This document shows positions 12,401-13,031 of a stretch of 13,031 nt of DNA, in pieces. Source of the stretch: JAICLV01 sp036380925 (GTDB lineage Bacteria; Actinomycetota; Actinomycetes; Acidothermales; Acidothermaceae); the NCBI GenBank assembly GCA_036380925.1, contig DASVDW010000004.1, positions 1 through 13,031 on the forward strand, in the 5' to 3' direction. Numbering within the stretch: the stretch's first letter is position 1; each line of letters begins with the position of its first letter. The notes beneath the pieces were generated by a model. The model made no database searches and was not told where the DNA came from. It saw nothing but the letters and a program-made list of their open reading frames with translations. The position numbers and the translations under genes were made by a program.

Positions 12401-13031
12401 CCGGCGGGCATCGCGACCGTGCTCTTCCACCACCCGTTCCACCAATCGCGGCTCCAATCAGGAGCGGTCGCGAGCCAGGTCTCGTCCGGCTGCCAGCTGG
12501 CGCCGTTCCAGTAGGCGCCGTCGGCATTTCGCTCGATGTCGAACTCAGTCGCGCCCACCCCCGAGCCGTCGTCCACGCTGGTTCCGCTGACGTCGCCGAT
12601 CACGTTGATCGCGCTGCCGGGCGCGGGCGACGCGATCGTGACCGCCGGCGGCGTCGCGTCGACGCCGATGCGCACCCACTGCGGCGGTTCTTGCGCCCCG
12701 GCGCTGTCTGTCGCGTAGTACATGACATACCCACCCGGCTCGCCGACCTGGAAGGTCGCGGTGTCGCCAGACACGACGTGCGAGGCGTCTCCGGTGTCAT
12801 ACGTGATGGCGCTGACCGTCCTGCCGTCACTTGCCCGGGCGTGCAAATGCACGGTCACCGGAGTGGACGACCAACCGCTCGCGGGCAGAGCGGGCAGCGT
12901 CGTCATGGTGGTGAACGGCGCGGTCGGCGCCGCGCTCACGTCGAACGTCTGAAGGTTGGAACGGTTGCCGGCGTAGTCGTCGGCAAAGGCCAGCAGCGGT
13001 GTTCCGGCAGCCAGCGCGATCGGGCCGTCGT
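9466..13031 (-). CDS. Large secreted multidomain protein (Ig-like, HAF-repeat propeller, Big/cadherin-like, PKD domains); N-terminus beyond window
   Basis: The frame stays open from the TGA at 9466 to the right edge; the GTG at 12939 is internal, since sequence upstream still reads as protein (PLLAFADDYAGNRSN). About 1,190 residues are visible. In N-to-C order: Ig-like/OmpL47-type segments (ITYDTGD, YYATDSAGAQ, ending VRARAADAAGNTG; 13031 to about 12305); a HAF-type repeat region (about 12290-11265) with repeated GFDVNDSGQVAG, SINNAGQVAG and GISNTGEITG motifs, probably a beta-propeller; a cadherin/Big-like domain (PLTWSIDSGPQHGSL, FNGADSFVVRANDG; about 11250-10985); about four PKD-like domains with SWDLNGDG, DYGDG and DWGDG turns (about 10975-9850); and a C-terminal domain (9850-9466) with FVIGD, FWGARWWKAN and KTEPGYAPDAGHLGTG, ending in Cys. 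An extracellular adhesive or matrix role is likely. No signal peptide is visible because the start is missing, and no sortase motif is seen. Confidence 0.88.
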   Translation of the reverse strand, partial: DGPIALAAGTPLLAFADDYAGNRSNLQTFDVSAAPTAPFTTMTTLPALPASGWSSTPVTVHLHARASDGRTVSAITYDTGDASHVVSGDTATFQVGEPGGYVMYYATDSAGAQEPPQWVRIGVDATPPAVTIASPAPGSAINVIGDVSGTSVDDGSGVGATEFDIERNADGAYWNGASWQPDETWLATAPDWSRDWWNGWWKSTVAMPAGDDLTSGAYTVRARAADAAGNTGTALSAITVTTASVVNGLETPAGYAGQPTYGFDVNDSGQVAGMVGTDSTTNPPIRWDADGTAHLLPIDGGYHFDWTTAWSINNAGQVAGRLPNEAAIWQPDGTPVPLEGTTAEAINNKGVAAGSAFGVWVTWTGGAVKLLPDPPGFSSVIETTGTNVRKVGGINDAGTVVATRWMNEPGWNGQPVAAMAVPDNGSYAASYLFPPADSTTRPQASGALDVNTAGDIVGWGGVSHAPGSDGVTSSPPFLRKADGTVTWFDLGAMGLTCGMATSVNDSDVIVGFGGRQCGWPYTDLMHHSTDNRAFVIKNGVVEDLTSALPTYSGWQLNEAWGISNTGEITGTGTFNGHTSAFVMSLGALEAIDHAPVATDTAVTTDIDTAVDITLQATDADRDPLTWSIDSGPQHGSLSAISGDAVTYTPETSFNGADSFVVRANDGSFASNTATVTIAVGAATASLPPTAAIVAPAYAAEGTTFVVDGSDSIGPDGSGPLTYSWDLNGDGVFGDATTPSATASMSDDGARVVRLRVTGSSGTGETSHTITIVNVAPAVGEIDSSTGSGQQYAAGGSFTDPGDDSWTATVDYGDGAGPQPLALSGKTFDLRHRYTASGSYWVSVKVCDDDGGCGERTTRVDVNGAGVVTATGVPIPATEGAAFSGAVASFTYTDSSADASAFDARVDWGDGSATTAGVVIRGADGGFAVTGSHTYTEEGSYQVSVTISAAGGSDATAMSTASVADAALHATASSTLTSPNPVSGLTVATFTDDNPWGSVSDFTASIDWGDGAVTSGTVSQTSAGSFAVSGTHAYDALGSHTVTVAISDDGGSRAAATSKLMVYAVSAGGSFVIGDGNASVGATAQFWGARWWKANATSGGSAPADFLGYAPGVPPAACGATWTSLPGVSSEPPATLPEYVAVVVTDRVTRVGSMLSGQVAHVVVVKTEPGYAPDAGHLGTGVVVATVC

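Noticed and set aside
1..13031. CRISPR array, tRNA or rRNA gene
   Set aside because: No regularly spaced direct repeats of CRISPR type, no recognisable tRNA cloverleaf and no conserved rRNA stretch were found by eye on either strand.

Overview
The window comes from a high-GC, G/C-ending-codon genome, almost certainly a motile member of the Actinomycetota. Three things support this: a divergent Ku / LigD-type polymerase pair as in mycobacteria, the set DUF3107 + MiaE_2-type ferritin-like protein + RhlE-like DEAD-box helicase (grouped in Mycobacterium tuberculosis as Rv3208A, Rv3210c and Rv3211, from memory), and frequent GTG/TTG starts. Bacterial chemotaxis genes point to a flagellated lineage rather than a mycobacterium; I cannot fix the class from sequence alone.

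Layout. (1) 1-1591: the N-terminal part of Ku (minus, cut by the left edge) and, divergently, a stand-alone NHEJ primase-polymerase, followed by a small acidic protein. The Ku and polymerase start codons are only 28 bp apart. (2) 1638-5370: a conserved actinobacterial neighbourhood of DUF3107, ferritin-like protein and DEAD-box helicase, interrupted between the first two by a gene for an AbiEi-type winged helix fused to a DUF559/Vsr-like nuclease. That gene is bracketed by two 52-bp imperfect palindromes in inverted orientation (49 of 52 bases match after reverse complementing). The gene plus its palindromes looks like a discrete cassette and is the most unusual item in the window. (3) 5428-5889: a protein with three CxxC pairs, whose Shine-Dalgarno sequence lies inside a perfect 10-bp inverted repeat. 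(4) 9369-5933 (minus): a compact chemotaxis operon transcribed cheB > cheR > cheY > cheX > cheY-like, with a GTGA overlap between cheB and cheR. No cheA, cheW or receptor gene is visible. (5) 13031-9466 (minus): the C-terminal part of a very large secreted protein with Ig-like domains, a HAF-type repeat propeller, a cadherin/Big-like domain, several PKD-like domains and a distinctive C-terminal domain. Its frame is open through the right edge.

How the genes work together. Ku and the polymerase form the end-binding and gap-filling parts of non-homologous end joining; the ligase must be encoded elsewhere. The che genes supply adaptation (CheR methylation, CheB demethylation), phospho-relay outputs (two CheY-type receivers) and phosphate removal (CheX). 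The helicase and ferritin-like genes are divergent and share a 91-bp intergenic region. No tRNA, rRNA, CRISPR array or transposase is visible. Many long antisense ORFs are by-products of the high GC content and are not annotated.
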